A stretch of DNA of 21,692 bases from positions 1 through 21,692 of the IMG/VR virus record IMGVR_UViG_3300034198_000241. The stretch is one strand, 5' to 3'. The notes below the pieces were generated by a model. The model saw only the letters and a list, made by a program, of their open reading frames with translations. It searched no databases and was not told the DNA's origin. The number at the start of each line of letters is the position of its first letter. Position 1 is the first letter of the stretch. A program made the position numbers and the translations under genes. Positions 8,891 to 16,024 of the stretch are shown piece by piece. This stretch comes from a virus.

Positions 8891-9349
8891 TTAAATATCC
8901 TTCCAATAAATAACTTCTTTTTCTGAATACCCTAGCCCTTTATAAAGTCTACCCAGATGCTTTGGACTAAGGTTTGTGAAAGTACTAACAGAAAGTACGT
9001 CTGCTTTCTTGTATCTACCCCATGCCTCAAAAGCCTTAAGCATTTCTTTTCCGTACTTCCGGTATTCTTCCTCTACAAAGATCGACATACAGTATGCCAT
9101 CATGGAAGAATGAAAGTAATGCGGGGTCAGGTAGCCAAAGACATAACCTTGAACTTTGCCGTTGATGACAAGCGAGATACCAGTAGCATTGTCATTCTTC
9201 AGGGCTTCTTTGAACAGGGCTTCTATCCGGTCTTCTTCAAACTCTCTGTCTGGTACAGCAGCTTTAACAGGAACCTTGGATAGTCTTACTATGTCTTCGT
9301 AGTCTTCTGGTCTGAAGTATCTTATCTTAATATCTTGGATTTGATCCAC
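8891..9349 (-). CDS. GNAT-family N-acetyltransferase
   Basis: A 152-residue protein with the GNAT layout. IRYFRPEDYEDIVRL starts the fold, and residues 58-75 (ISLVINGKVQGYVFGYL) form strands 2-4. Motif A (about 88-106, MSIFVEEEYRKYGKEML) binds acetyl-CoA. LGRLYKGLGYSEKEVIYWK is the usual C-terminal strand. In motif A the last Gly/Ala of the R-x-x-G-x-G/A pattern is Glu, so cofactor binding could be altered. It would move an acetyl group to an amine; the substrate cannot be told. The start is GTG at 9349, 23 bases inside the nozzle gene, without a strong ribosome site. Sitting in the tail module, it may act on a virion protein or on a host target late in infection. Confidence 0.82.
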   Translation of the reverse strand: MDQIQDIKIRYFRPEDYEDIVRLSKVPVKAAVPDREFEEDRIEALFKEALKNDNATGISLVINGKVQGYVFGYLTPHYFHSSMMAYCMSIFVEEEYRKYGKEMLKAFEAWGRYKKADVLSVSTFTNLSPKHLGRLYKGLGYSEKEVIYWKDI

Positions 9350-11759
9350 TTACAATTTCCCAACCAATAAGATAGAAATCTTTGCCAGCCTGAGACTCAA
9401 AGCGCATACGCATTACTCTACCCTTGCCTCTGATTTTAGTCCTAGCAACAATTGTATCATATGGATAAGTAAATGTCAAATTATCTGGATCAACCGTAGG
9501 ATAGTTAACCATCCGATATACCTCACTTGGGTTGCTCCAACGAGAACTATCACCAGACAAATCCCACTTGATTGTCAGAAGACACCCTGAGGGATAGTCA
9601 GCCTCATATCCACCACCCACAGCTACAAAGTTCTGTTCTGTTCTCTTGAAGTATGTGGTGATATACGGGGTATTCTTCTTCAGCGTAGCAGAACCCATAA
9701 AATCATACCCAGTTTCTGCATAGGAAGAGTAGTCAGCAGATCCCCAATCCACAAAGTCTCTGTTCCTAAACTCTGCAAAGGTAAGTTTACCAGAAGCAGT
9801 CCTGACAATAAACTTTACTTCTGTCAGGCTAGAACCAGAAGAAGTAATGGTCTGGATAACATTGTCTGAAGCTGCGGTAATAACATTATCAGCATTGACA
9901 AGAATATCATAGTTTACAGGAGAAGACCCAAGACCAGAAAGGAAGAAAGCATCAAGGATATACGGACTTGTACCAGTTGTATCCTCAACCTGCCAAGGGA
10001 AGTAAGCTTGGAGTGTCATATCCAAGATAAGGATATTGTTTTTCTTATGCTCCGCAGTTTCAGTTTCAGAAGGATACATCCAGTAAATACGGTTATTCAA
10101 CCTGTCATAGACTGAAGAAGCCTCAGTTTTTTTCTGATTACTAATCCCGTCATAGAATGTCTTGATAGTCTCTGAGATATTGGTAACAGCAGGAGTACTG
10201 TTTTCATTTGAGATTGCAAAGATACCAGACACACCCCAATAGATCGGAGTACCGGATACGTTTACCAGAGTCTTTCTGTTCATAATACCAAAGTTAGAGA
10301 TCTTACTGACGTAGTACTCTGTAGCTTTAAAGACCTGATCAACGCCACCGATAACCCATACACCGTTGCTGGCAAGAACATAAAGAACAGACCCTGTGGT
10401 AAACAAGGCAAGGATGTTATTGGCTTCTGGAATAACAATATACCCACCGTCAGAGTCCACAAGCCCTGCGGTATCTTCTGCACTAGGATCTGCGTTCTGA
10501 TAGCAACGTCCAAAGTCTTTCTTATTCTCAATAGTCTTGGTAAAAAAGACCTTACCACCGTTCTTTACAGAGTTAAGTCCTGCATACCAAATACGACCAG
10601 CATAAGCTTCTGTGCAGTTAAATCTAGCAGTCTCAATAATTGTTGTTAAACCTGTGATAGCACCCGGAGGAGCATCGGTAGTAGCAGCACTTCTATCTTG
10701 ATTAAAAAAGCTTAAGATATAACGGCCATTAGGAGCAAGAGTAGAACCTTGCTTCAAAGCAAAAAATTGATCATCACTCATAGAAGTATTAGTATTAGTA
10801 TTTCTACTAACCCACCACGGTTTATTTCTTGGTGGATAATCTGATCTATTTAAACCATTATTATTATTTCTCCAATAAGCGTAGGGACTAGATCTATTTC
10901 CTAAATTAGTTTTTTCTGCCCAACCCATATTATAAAGGTCATACTGGTAGTTTTTTGTAATGGCTGTAGGAGTCTTTTCAGTAGCAGTATCCCAATAAGT
11001 TTCATACACAAAACCTGTGGCAGACGTTGTAGACAGATTTGCACCTGTCAGGGCATAGGTAAAAGTTGTACTTGTTGGAACAGTAGCAACCACAAAAGAT
11101 CCATTGAAGATACCAAGAGATCCGTTGACTTGTATTGCATCTCCTACATTAAGCACATGCGCTGCATTTGTTGTAATAGTAACAACATTGCTTGTTCTTG
11201 AAATAGTAGATATGTTTGAGGACATACCAAGATATTCAAAGTCTCTGATCTTGATATTAATAATCTCAACAGAGATTGTATCAGAAGATGGAGTATACTC
11301 AACAGAGATAGGATTAATAGCCGCAGAAGTAATAATCAAAGAACCAGTAATTGAAGAAGTACTGATAGGCGTCTCAGACACGCTGTAGCTGTTACCAGCA
11401 GAGTAGTTACTAAGGTTAATGCTAAAAGGTTTCTCAGAAGCAGAAGTGGTATCATAGCTTTTGTCGTAGAAATAAACCATATTGTTTACCTGTACAACAA
11501 GGAACTCCGTACCACCGATACCAGACACATTCTGCCAGTTTTCTTTATGGATAAAGTTACCAGAGGCTACAGAAAAGGTACTGTCCTGATAGTTAATCTC
11601 GTATTCAATACCTCTACGTCTCTGTCTGGCCCCGTTCTTCAATAGGTCACAGTTAAGTTCATCTGAAGAAGCACCCTCAGGGAACGTCATCACTGTAGCT
11701 TCAGTGACAAGTCCCTTGTTGAAGGTGTTTACAGGCTTTAGATTAACTTGCTGTGGCAA
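9327..11759 (-). CDS. Tail nozzle protein (T7 gp12-like tail tubular protein B)
   Basis: An 810-residue protein forming the distal tail tube. The N-terminus (VNTFNKGLVTEATVMTFPEG, then NCDLLKNGARQRRRGIEYE) and the central propeller part (RIWYAGLNSVKNGGKVFFTK, FGRCYQNADPSAED, VLYVLASNGVWVIGG) are hallmarks of gp12-type nozzles. The start is TTG at 11759: an in-frame TAA lies just upstream, and AAGGA sits eight bases before it. Residues about 270-350 are coded by AT-rich DNA with short repeats giving NNNN and NTNTNT. The gene ends 23 bases inside the acetyltransferase frame. Confidence 0.93.
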   Translation of the reverse strand: MPQQVNLKPVNTFNKGLVTEATVMTFPEGASSDELNCDLLKNGARQRRRGIEYEINYQDSTFSVASGNFIHKENWQNVSGIGGTEFLVVQVNNMVYFYDKSYDTTSASEKPFSINLSNYSAGNSYSVSETPISTSSITGSLIITSAAINPISVEYTPSSDTISVEIINIKIRDFEYLGMSSNISTISRTSNVVTITTNAAHVLNVGDAIQVNGSLGIFNGSFVVATVPTSTTFTYALTGANLSTTSATGFVYETYWDTATEKTPTAITKNYQYDLYNMGWAEKTNLGNRSSPYAYWRNNNNGLNRSDYPPRNKPWWVSRNTNTNTSMSDDQFFALKQGSTLAPNGRYILSFFNQDRSAATTDAPPGAITGLTTIIETARFNCTEAYAGRIWYAGLNSVKNGGKVFFTKTIENKKDFGRCYQNADPSAEDTAGLVDSDGGYIVIPEANNILALFTTGSVLYVLASNGVWVIGGVDQVFKATEYYVSKISNFGIMNRKTLVNVSGTPIYWGVSGIFAISNENSTPAVTNISETIKTFYDGISNQKKTEASSVYDRLNNRIYWMYPSETETAEHKKNNILILDMTLQAYFPWQVEDTTGTSPYILDAFFLSGLGSSPVNYDILVNADNVITAASDNVIQTITSSGSSLTEVKFIVRTASGKLTFAEFRNRDFVDWGSADYSSYAETGYDFMGSATLKKNTPYITTYFKRTEQNFVAVGGGYEADYPSGCLLTIKWDLSGDSSRWSNPSEVYRMVNYPTVDPDNLTFTYPYDTIVARTKIRGKGRVMRMRFESQAGKDFYLIGWEIVSGSNPRY
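10785..10868. repeat. Two short in-frame microsatellites in the nozzle gene
   Basis: AGTATT occurs three times in a row (10785-10802), encoding Asn-Thr repeats, and ATT four times (10857-10868), encoding four Asn. Both keep the frame. The surrounding lines have only 19-20 G/C per 60 bases. Such repeats can gain or lose units by slippage. Confidence 0.7.
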
Positions 11760-12075
11760 CCTTTAATTCCTTTTTCTTCAGAGGAGGGGCCTTCTCTTCA
11801 CCAAACATCTTATCCCACTTGGCCTGTTTGGTTTCCTTGGCATGTTCAAGGAAAAACTTAAGAGCTTTTAGAGCAATCTTTCTTGAGGTAAAAGTCCCTG
11901 ATAGTTCTTCAGCAACCTCACCACCATTGTCCTGACGGATCTTGAACATCCCATATCCGTCTTCAGGCTTATAAATAATATACTTTGCTTTTCTCTTAGA
12001 CGAAGTAACACTCATCAGAGTGCCTTCAGGATTCTCTTCAACAATAATATCAGTAACGCTTTCTTCCATAATCAT
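11743..12075 (-). CDS. Conserved small phage protein between adaptor and nozzle
   Basis: A 110-residue protein overlapping the adaptor gene by 26 bases and the nozzle gene by 17. The core KYIIYKPEDGYGMFKIRQDNG and LSGTFTSRKIALKALKFFL looks like a small alpha/beta domain that I have the impression of seeing in other marine podoviruses in this place, without a known role. The C-terminus is very basic (PPLKKKELK). The start could be ATG at 12075 or the second ATG at 12069. Function unknown; its fixed place suggests tail assembly. Confidence 0.7.
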   Translation of the reverse strand: MIMEESVTDIIVEENPEGTLMSVTSSKRKAKYIIYKPEDGYGMFKIRQDNGGEVAEELSGTFTSRKIALKALKFFLEHAKETKQAKWDKMFGEEKAPPLKKKELKVATAS

Positions 12076-12808
12076 TCAGAACTCTCATTTCTCCGGTCTT
12101 GGATCTATTGTTCCTCTGGAAGTATCTGTGCTTCCGTGCGAACTGTTCTACTTTAGGATCAGCCCCGCCCTTGAACAGGGAGAAGGCCCGTGACTTAACT
12201 TCTGCAAGGTAGTAGGGGAAGATCGTATCATCGATATCTGGGACAGCAGCATCTGTCAGAGTAAAACTAGGGATCTTTACCCCAAGGACCATTGTCTTGC
12301 TTGTCTGGAGAGTGTTATCCACAGCAGAGTCATACGAATCAAAGCAAAGATACCTGTCATCAAAAGAGGTAAAGCTATCAGGCATCTTGTTGTTAAGGAT
12401 CGGTAGAGAGATACCTGAGGTAGGGTCAGTAACAATGATGACCTCAGTAGCCGTGGTATCTCTTGTGACAATGCTCTTGATAAACTCTTCCGGTGGGACA
12501 TAGTTGATAAGTTTATACTCAAGCTCACCAACAGTATCAGATACGTTATACCTCAACTCCTTGATCTCTGTAACAGACTCAGCATCCATGTAGTTAGGAC
12601 GAGAGGAGTTAGACAGGCCAGAGACTGTCATCAACTCTGTATGCTCTGGAAGATCAACGGTTGTGATTACATCGTAATAGACGCTTTTACAGATATTGGC
12701 AATCTGGGTAGCCTCTACTGTATCAGAGATAGAGTTAACCTCATCAGAGTCTAGGTCATTCAGTACATCCTGAACAACCTCTAGCAATGTCATTTTAATT
12801 GTTGCCAT
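12050..12808 (-). CDS. Tail tube adaptor (T7 gp11-like tail tubular protein A)
   Basis: A 252-residue protein that would bridge the portal and the nozzle. The N-terminal helical part (LLEVVQDVLNDLDSDEVNSISDT, then EATQIANICKSVYYDVI) is typical of gp11/gp4-type adaptors. The middle is beta-rich (RYLCFDSYDSAVDN), and the C-terminal LAEVKSRAFSLFKGGADPKV with a basic end is also expected. An AGGAG site precedes the ATG. The next gene starts 26 bases inside it. Its place before the nozzle gene matches T7 gene order. Confidence 0.86.
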   Translation of the reverse strand: MATIKMTLLEVVQDVLNDLDSDEVNSISDTVEATQIANICKSVYYDVITTVDLPEHTELMTVSGLSNSSRPNYMDAESVTEIKELRYNVSDTVGELEYKLINYVPPEEFIKSIVTRDTTATEVIIVTDPTSGISLPILNNKMPDSFTSFDDRYLCFDSYDSAVDNTLQTSKTMVLGVKIPSFTLTDAAVPDIDDTIFPYYLAEVKSRAFSLFKGGADPKVEQFARKHRYFQRNNRSKTGEMRVLNDYGRKRY

Positions 12809-12827
12809 TAGGATTCACTCCTGTTCA

Positions 12828-13448
12828 TTACCGTGCCTTATGAACTCTGGAAGAAATTACACCAATGTTAATGATATTGGCTGTACCTGTGTTTGTCCTG
12901 AGGTAGATCCTTGCCCCGTGTGTAACCATATTAGCAGTCACAGGAAAGAGAGAAGACTCTGTGATCACCTGACCAGCACCCTTTGCAAGGGACACAGTTG
13001 TTTCACCAAGGAGTGTGCTGTAGGTCGTACCATCAGAAGAACCATAAAGCTTCAGATCCATTGTTAGAGGATTAGAGGCAACAGTATAGACAGTGTATGT
13101 AAAAGTAATTGAATGAAGATCCCCAGCTGAGACAAACTGTAAGGTCTCTGTGGTCAGGTTCATCAGAGATGAAGTTATACCTGTAAGGGAGATCGGAAGC
13201 TGGGTGACATTAGCGTTGGTATCAAATGGGACCAGTACCTCAGTTGTACTGACTGCCAGAGCATTTGTACCTACGTAAAGAGCATTAGAGTACTGACCCC
13301 AGCCAGTACCCGGAAGTCTGTTAACTGCTGTCCATGCACCAGAGCCAGAACCATTGGCAAGATAAGCCGTATTAGCAGCAGCCGTAGAGGCACCCTTAGG
13401 CTCATGCAGATTAGGATCAGAAAGAGTTGAATGCTGTACGTTAGCCAA
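12828..13448 (-). CDS. HEPKG-motif structural protein (head fibre, decoration or tail fibre type)
   Basis: A 206-residue protein beginning ANVQHSTLSDPNLHEPKG, an N-terminal signature I know from many phage structural proteins near capsid or tail genes, followed by an Ala/Gly/Ser-rich linker (AYLANGSGSGAW). Residues about 55-206 are alternating hydrophobic strands rich in Thr, Ser, Val and Asn, consistent with a beta sandwich (ITFTYTVYTVASNP, MDLKLYGSSDGTTYS). The start is TTG at 13448: an in-frame TAA directly precedes it, and AAAGGA lies eight bases upstream. It is the first gene behind the promoter at 13.5 kb. The HEPKG part may anchor it to the particle. Exact placement on the virion is unknown. 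Confidence 0.75.
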   Translation of the reverse strand: MANVQHSTLSDPNLHEPKGASTAAANTAYLANGSGSGAWTAVNRLPGTGWGQYSNALYVGTNALAVSTTEVLVPFDTNANVTQLPISLTGITSSLMNLTTETLQFVSAGDLHSITFTYTVYTVASNPLTMDLKLYGSSDGTTYSTLLGETTVSLAKGAGQVITESSLFPVTANMVTHGARIYLRTNTGTANIINIGVISSRVHKAR

Positions 13449-13468
13449 TTACGTTATCCTTTAGATAT

Positions 13469-13482
13469 GGGGTTAACACCCC
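13469..13482 (-). repeat. Small hairpin in the leader of the tail operon
   Basis: GGGGTGTTAACCCC can fold into a five-base-pair stem with a four-base loop, between the predicted start of transcription and the ribosome site of the first tail gene. It may protect the 5' end of the mRNA or be incidental; no T run follows it, so it is not a terminator. Confidence 0.45.
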
Positions 13483-13499
13483 GGCTGGCCTATAGTCTT

Positions 13500-13527
13500 A
13501 TTATATAGATTCCAAAAGAAAAGTCAA
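13500..13527 (-). promoter_or_regulatory. Sigma70-type promoter driving the tail operon
   Basis: TTGACT at 13527-13522, a 16-base spacer and a perfect TATAAT at 13505-13500. Transcription would begin near 13493 and run into the gene at 13448. The -35 box shares bases with the descending arm of the terminator. The match to the host vegetative consensus suggests that host polymerase reads the tail genes. No phage polymerase gene or T7-type promoter is seen in the window. Confidence 0.75.
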
Positions 13528-13552
13528 GGGGGACCTTGAGATCCCCCTCAAC
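13513..13552 (-). terminator. Rho-independent terminator after the head genes
   Basis: On the minus strand GTTGAGGGGGA (13552-13542) pairs with TCCCCCTTGAC (13533-13523): eleven pairs, nine of them Watson-Crick and two G-U. The loop has eight bases, and the T-rich run ACTTTTCTTTTGG follows at once. It lies eight bases after the decoration gene's stop and before the tail genes. Long GC stem plus T tract is a classic intrinsic terminator. Confidence 0.85.
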
Positions 13553-13559
13553 AAGAGCG

Positions 13560-14051
13560 TTAGTCTTTTTCGATGTACTCAACAATCAGCCTGCCTGTAC
13601 CCGCCGTAACCGTACCACCCTTCGTCGTGTAGATGTAGCCATCCGCAGTAGCCGAGAAGTTGGTAAAGACACCAGACGAAGCAGCAGCAGCCGCACCATC
13701 GCACAGAAGCGACTTAGTAGCCGCAAGGTTAGCCTGAGTACCCAGAGTAGATGTCAGGATAGCATCATCGTCTGTAGAAGTTGAACCGTCTTTAGTAGAC
13801 AGACCAACCTTCAGCGTACCAGAAGTACCTGTCATCGCGGTCTTACCAATGAGGTAAGCTCTGACAATCTGAGCGCCCGCAGGAATGAAGGCTTCGTGAT
13901 TATCAGCCGCAGCCGAGATGTTTGTAGTGTAGTCAAGGTCCACTTCAAGAACCTTAACAGCACCCAGAGTGTTTAGACCAGCACCAGTCTGGCCCGCCTC
14001 CGGGTTAACGAAACGAACTTCAAGTCCGTCAGAGTTTGTCCAATCAGCCAT
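13560..14051 (-). CDS. Probable capsid decoration or minor head protein
   Basis: A 163-residue small-residue-rich protein (Ala, Gly, Ser, Thr), predicted to be mostly beta strand: VRAYLIGKTAMTGTSGTLKVGLS in the middle and RLIVEYIEKD at the end. Position right after the capsid gene, an AGGAGG ribosome site eight bases before the ATG, and a terminator immediately behind point to an abundant virion protein, most likely one bound to the shell. GC is raised as in the capsid gene. I cannot tie it to a named decoration family. Confidence 0.72.
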   Translation of the reverse strand: MADWTNSDGLEVRFVNPEAGQTGAGLNTLGAVKVLEVDLDYTTNISAAADNHEAFIPAGAQIVRAYLIGKTAMTGTSGTLKVGLSTKDGSTSTDDDAILTSTLGTQANLAATKSLLCDGAAAAASSGVFTNFSATADGYIYTTKGGTVTAGTGRLIVEYIEKD

Positions 14052-14066
14052 TTTAATATCCTCCTA

Positions 14067-15011
14067 TTAAACCGAGGTGTTCGAAAGAACACAGACAAGG
14101 TTCTCCGGACGATAGAGCTTAACACCATAACGAGCGGTAGTTACAAACTCTGTACGCTGGAAGTCCTTGTTGTACTCAGTATCGACCTCAGGCATCTGTC
14201 TCCAAGCACCAATGAACGGAACAACCGAAGCATCGGCAGAGAAGAACAGGTTAGCCTTAAAGCCAGCGCAGCTAACAGTCTCAAGCGTTTCCGAAGAGAT
14301 AGTAGCCAGACGCTGCGAAGTGTACACATCGAAACCGTAGACGTTACGGACGAAGCGCATACCAGTCGCGATACCCGAAGAGACAATACCCTCAAACATC
14401 GGGTTGAAGCCCGAAGAACCGTTAATGATCGACGATGTTTCAATTGTGTAAGCGACCGAAGGGTCCACAATAGCCACACGGTTATTAGCCGAGACATTAG
14501 CCTTATTCAGGGAAAGGTTAGCACGGGCGAAGTCATTCACGTTAATGACGTTGCTAGAGCCAGTAGCGACATAACGATGCTTACCACCGTTAATCGTATT
14601 GGTATTAGCAGCAGTCTGCTGAGACTGAAGACCAAGAACGGCCTCTTCAACATGCTCCATAATCGCACGCTCCTGCTCGGGCACGAAGCGCGAAACAAGC
14701 TCGTTCATGTAGAACATATCCTGTTCAGCCTTCTTGGTCACATACGTACCCGAAGAGAGGTACTCAGTGATCTGAAAGGTGAACTGACCAGTATCGAGCG
14801 GGCGATACTTTACAGCTTCGTCTTCAACGTAGTCATCAACATACGCCTGACCAATGCTGGGGATCTTGAAAGTGTCGCCGTCAGGGAACTCCTGAAGCCA
14901 ACGAACATACGTCTGAGCCATAAGCTCATCACGAAGAATCTCCTTCAGCTCACGCGACCAAACCTCTGCGCGAGTAAGGAGAGAAACAGTACTAGCTGTC
15001 ATACCTGACAT
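14067..15011 (-). CDS. Major capsid protein (HK97-fold)
   Basis: A 314-residue shell protein placed after the scaffold. The early segment VWSRELKEILRDELMAQTYV, the E-loop-like GDTFKIPSIGQAYVDDYVED and the late segments AIVDPSVAYTIE and YGFDVYTSQRLA are typical of T7-group HK97-fold capsids. The start at 15011 has AAGGAG eight bases upstream; the second ATG three codons on is less likely. Codon use is distinct: 16 of 17 arginines are CGT or CGC and only one is AGA, while the portal uses mainly AGA. This fits selection for very high expression. The gene after it has its own AGGAGG site, and a terminator lies beyond that. Confidence 0.95.
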   Translation of the reverse strand: MSGMTASTVSLLTRAEVWSRELKEILRDELMAQTYVRWLQEFPDGDTFKIPSIGQAYVDDYVEDEAVKYRPLDTGQFTFQITEYLSSGTYVTKKAEQDMFYMNELVSRFVPEQERAIMEHVEEAVLGLQSQQTAANTNTINGGKHRYVATGSSNVINVNDFARANLSLNKANVSANNRVAIVDPSVAYTIETSSIINGSSGFNPMFEGIVSSGIATGMRFVRNVYGFDVYTSQRLATISSETLETVSCAGFKANLFFSADASVVPFIGAWRQMPEVDTEYNKDFQRTEFVTTARYGVKLYRPENLVCVLSNTSV

Positions 15012-15029
15012 TTTTAGTTCTCCTTATGA

Positions 15030-15779
15030 TTAAGATTTGTAGAAACGATCTCCCAATCGGGTCCTATCCTGAAGCATCATATTCTGGACCTTAGGGGAAT
15101 AGTACAAACTCCGGTTATCCTTACGCAACTTCTGATAATAATCAAAGTCACGGTCCTGAGTATTGGAGTTAAAGGTTTCACTTCTGACTGAAGACTGAGG
15201 CGCTGTACCCGCTGTGGGCTTTTGAGCAGACACTCCAATCAACTGGAAAAACGCTGTAGGGGATTCAGCAGCAATCTCCTTAAGCTTGTCCAAGGACATA
15301 CCAAGTTCCTGACTCTTCGTCTTAAGAACCTGAGTAGCCTTGTCACCGAACTTCTTCTCCATCTCATCACTGACAACAGTGAGGTTCTGGGCAAGAGTCC
15401 GATTCTTTTCCTTCTCCGTGATTACCTTTTCTACAAGGGTTTCGATATCACTCGCGCTCTGAGTGGTGTTCTCAGTATTAGAGGAACTAGAAGTATTCGG
15501 AGGAGGATCGGCCTGTCTAGTCTCAGACCCCTTGCTCATCTGTTCAAGAAGTGACTTGGCATAATCCTGCTTTGCAAGTTCTGCCCGAAGCTCATCAAGG
15601 GTCTTTGTAATCTCACCGATATGCCTATCGGCCTCAAGTTTTCCCTTGGCAAGAGCTTCATAATCCTTGAACTTCTTACCTTCTCCTACCAACTGCGTAA
15701 CAAAAGAATCGTTTGTCTGAGTCTGCTGTGCATCAGTTGTCGTATCTGCCGTGGTCGCGGCTGTAAAAACATCAGTCAT
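15030..15779 (-). CDS. Capsid assembly scaffolding protein
   Basis: A 249-residue acidic, low-complexity, helical protein immediately before the major capsid gene, the standard scaffold position. The N-terminus is Thr/Asp/Gln-rich (TTADTTTDAQQTQTND). Then come FVTQLVGEGKKFKDYEALAKG, a motif I associate with podovirus scaffolds, and a helical stretch (KTLDELRAELAKQDYAK). A Ser/Thr/Asn-rich linker follows at about 90-108, then another long helix. The C-terminus YYSPKVQNMMLQDRTRLGDR is basic, like the capsid-binding ends of other scaffolds. The start has AAGGAG seven bases upstream. The product would line the prohead and leave before DNA packaging. Confidence 0.87.
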   Translation of the reverse strand: MTDVFTAATTADTTTDAQQTQTNDSFVTQLVGEGKKFKDYEALAKGKLEADRHIGEITKTLDELRAELAKQDYAKSLLEQMSKGSETRQADPPPNTSSSSNTENTTQSASDIETLVEKVITEKEKNRTLAQNLTVVSDEMEKKFGDKATQVLKTKSQELGMSLDKLKEIAAESPTAFFQLIGVSAQKPTAGTAPQSSVRSETFNSNTQDRDFDYYQKLRKDNRSLYYSPKVQNMMLQDRTRLGDRFYKS

Positions 15780-15793
15780 TTGTTCTCCTTGGT

Positions 15794-16024
15794 CTAGAAC
15801 TTTAGAATGTTAAGGACTTCTGTCAAAGCCCTGTTGTAACCGTTCCTGTCAGCCTGTTTATAAGCCCAACTAGGATTATCGTAATCTTCTGAAAGAACAA
15901 CTTCTTTCATCTTAGTCTTTACAATCTCTTCAAGTTTCTCAAGTACATCCTTTGCAGAAGAAACCTGTCTCTTAAATCCTTCCTGTTGGTCCTTAGGAAG
16001 ATCCATAAACCAAATTGTTTTCAT
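15794..16024 (-). CDS. Small conserved phage protein between portal and scaffold
   Basis: A 76-residue protein in two halves: an N-terminal helix with Lys/Glu heptads (KDVLEKLEEIVKTKMKEV), and a C-terminal stretch PSWAYKQADRNGYNRALTEV. I recall similar short sequences next to capsid genes of other podoviruses and tailed phages, but know no assigned function. It is coupled to the portal stop (TAATG) and followed within 14 bases by the scaffold gene with its own AAGGAG site. A minor head-assembly role is possible from context only. Confidence 0.72.
   Translation of the reverse strand: MKTIWFMDLPKDQQEGFKRQVSSAKDVLEKLEEIVKTKMKEVVLSEDYDNPSWAYKQADRNGYNRALTEVLNILKF

Noticed and set aside
13449-13559. 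Considered a tRNA or small RNA gene in the only sizeable intergenic gap.
   Set aside because: No cloverleaf or CCA-type end; the bases are accounted for by a terminator, a promoter and a leader hairpin.
14067-15011. A programmed frameshift at the capsid end, as in T7 10A/10B.
   Set aside because: No slippery heptamer seen near the stop; the stop is followed at once by an AGGAGG site for the next gene.
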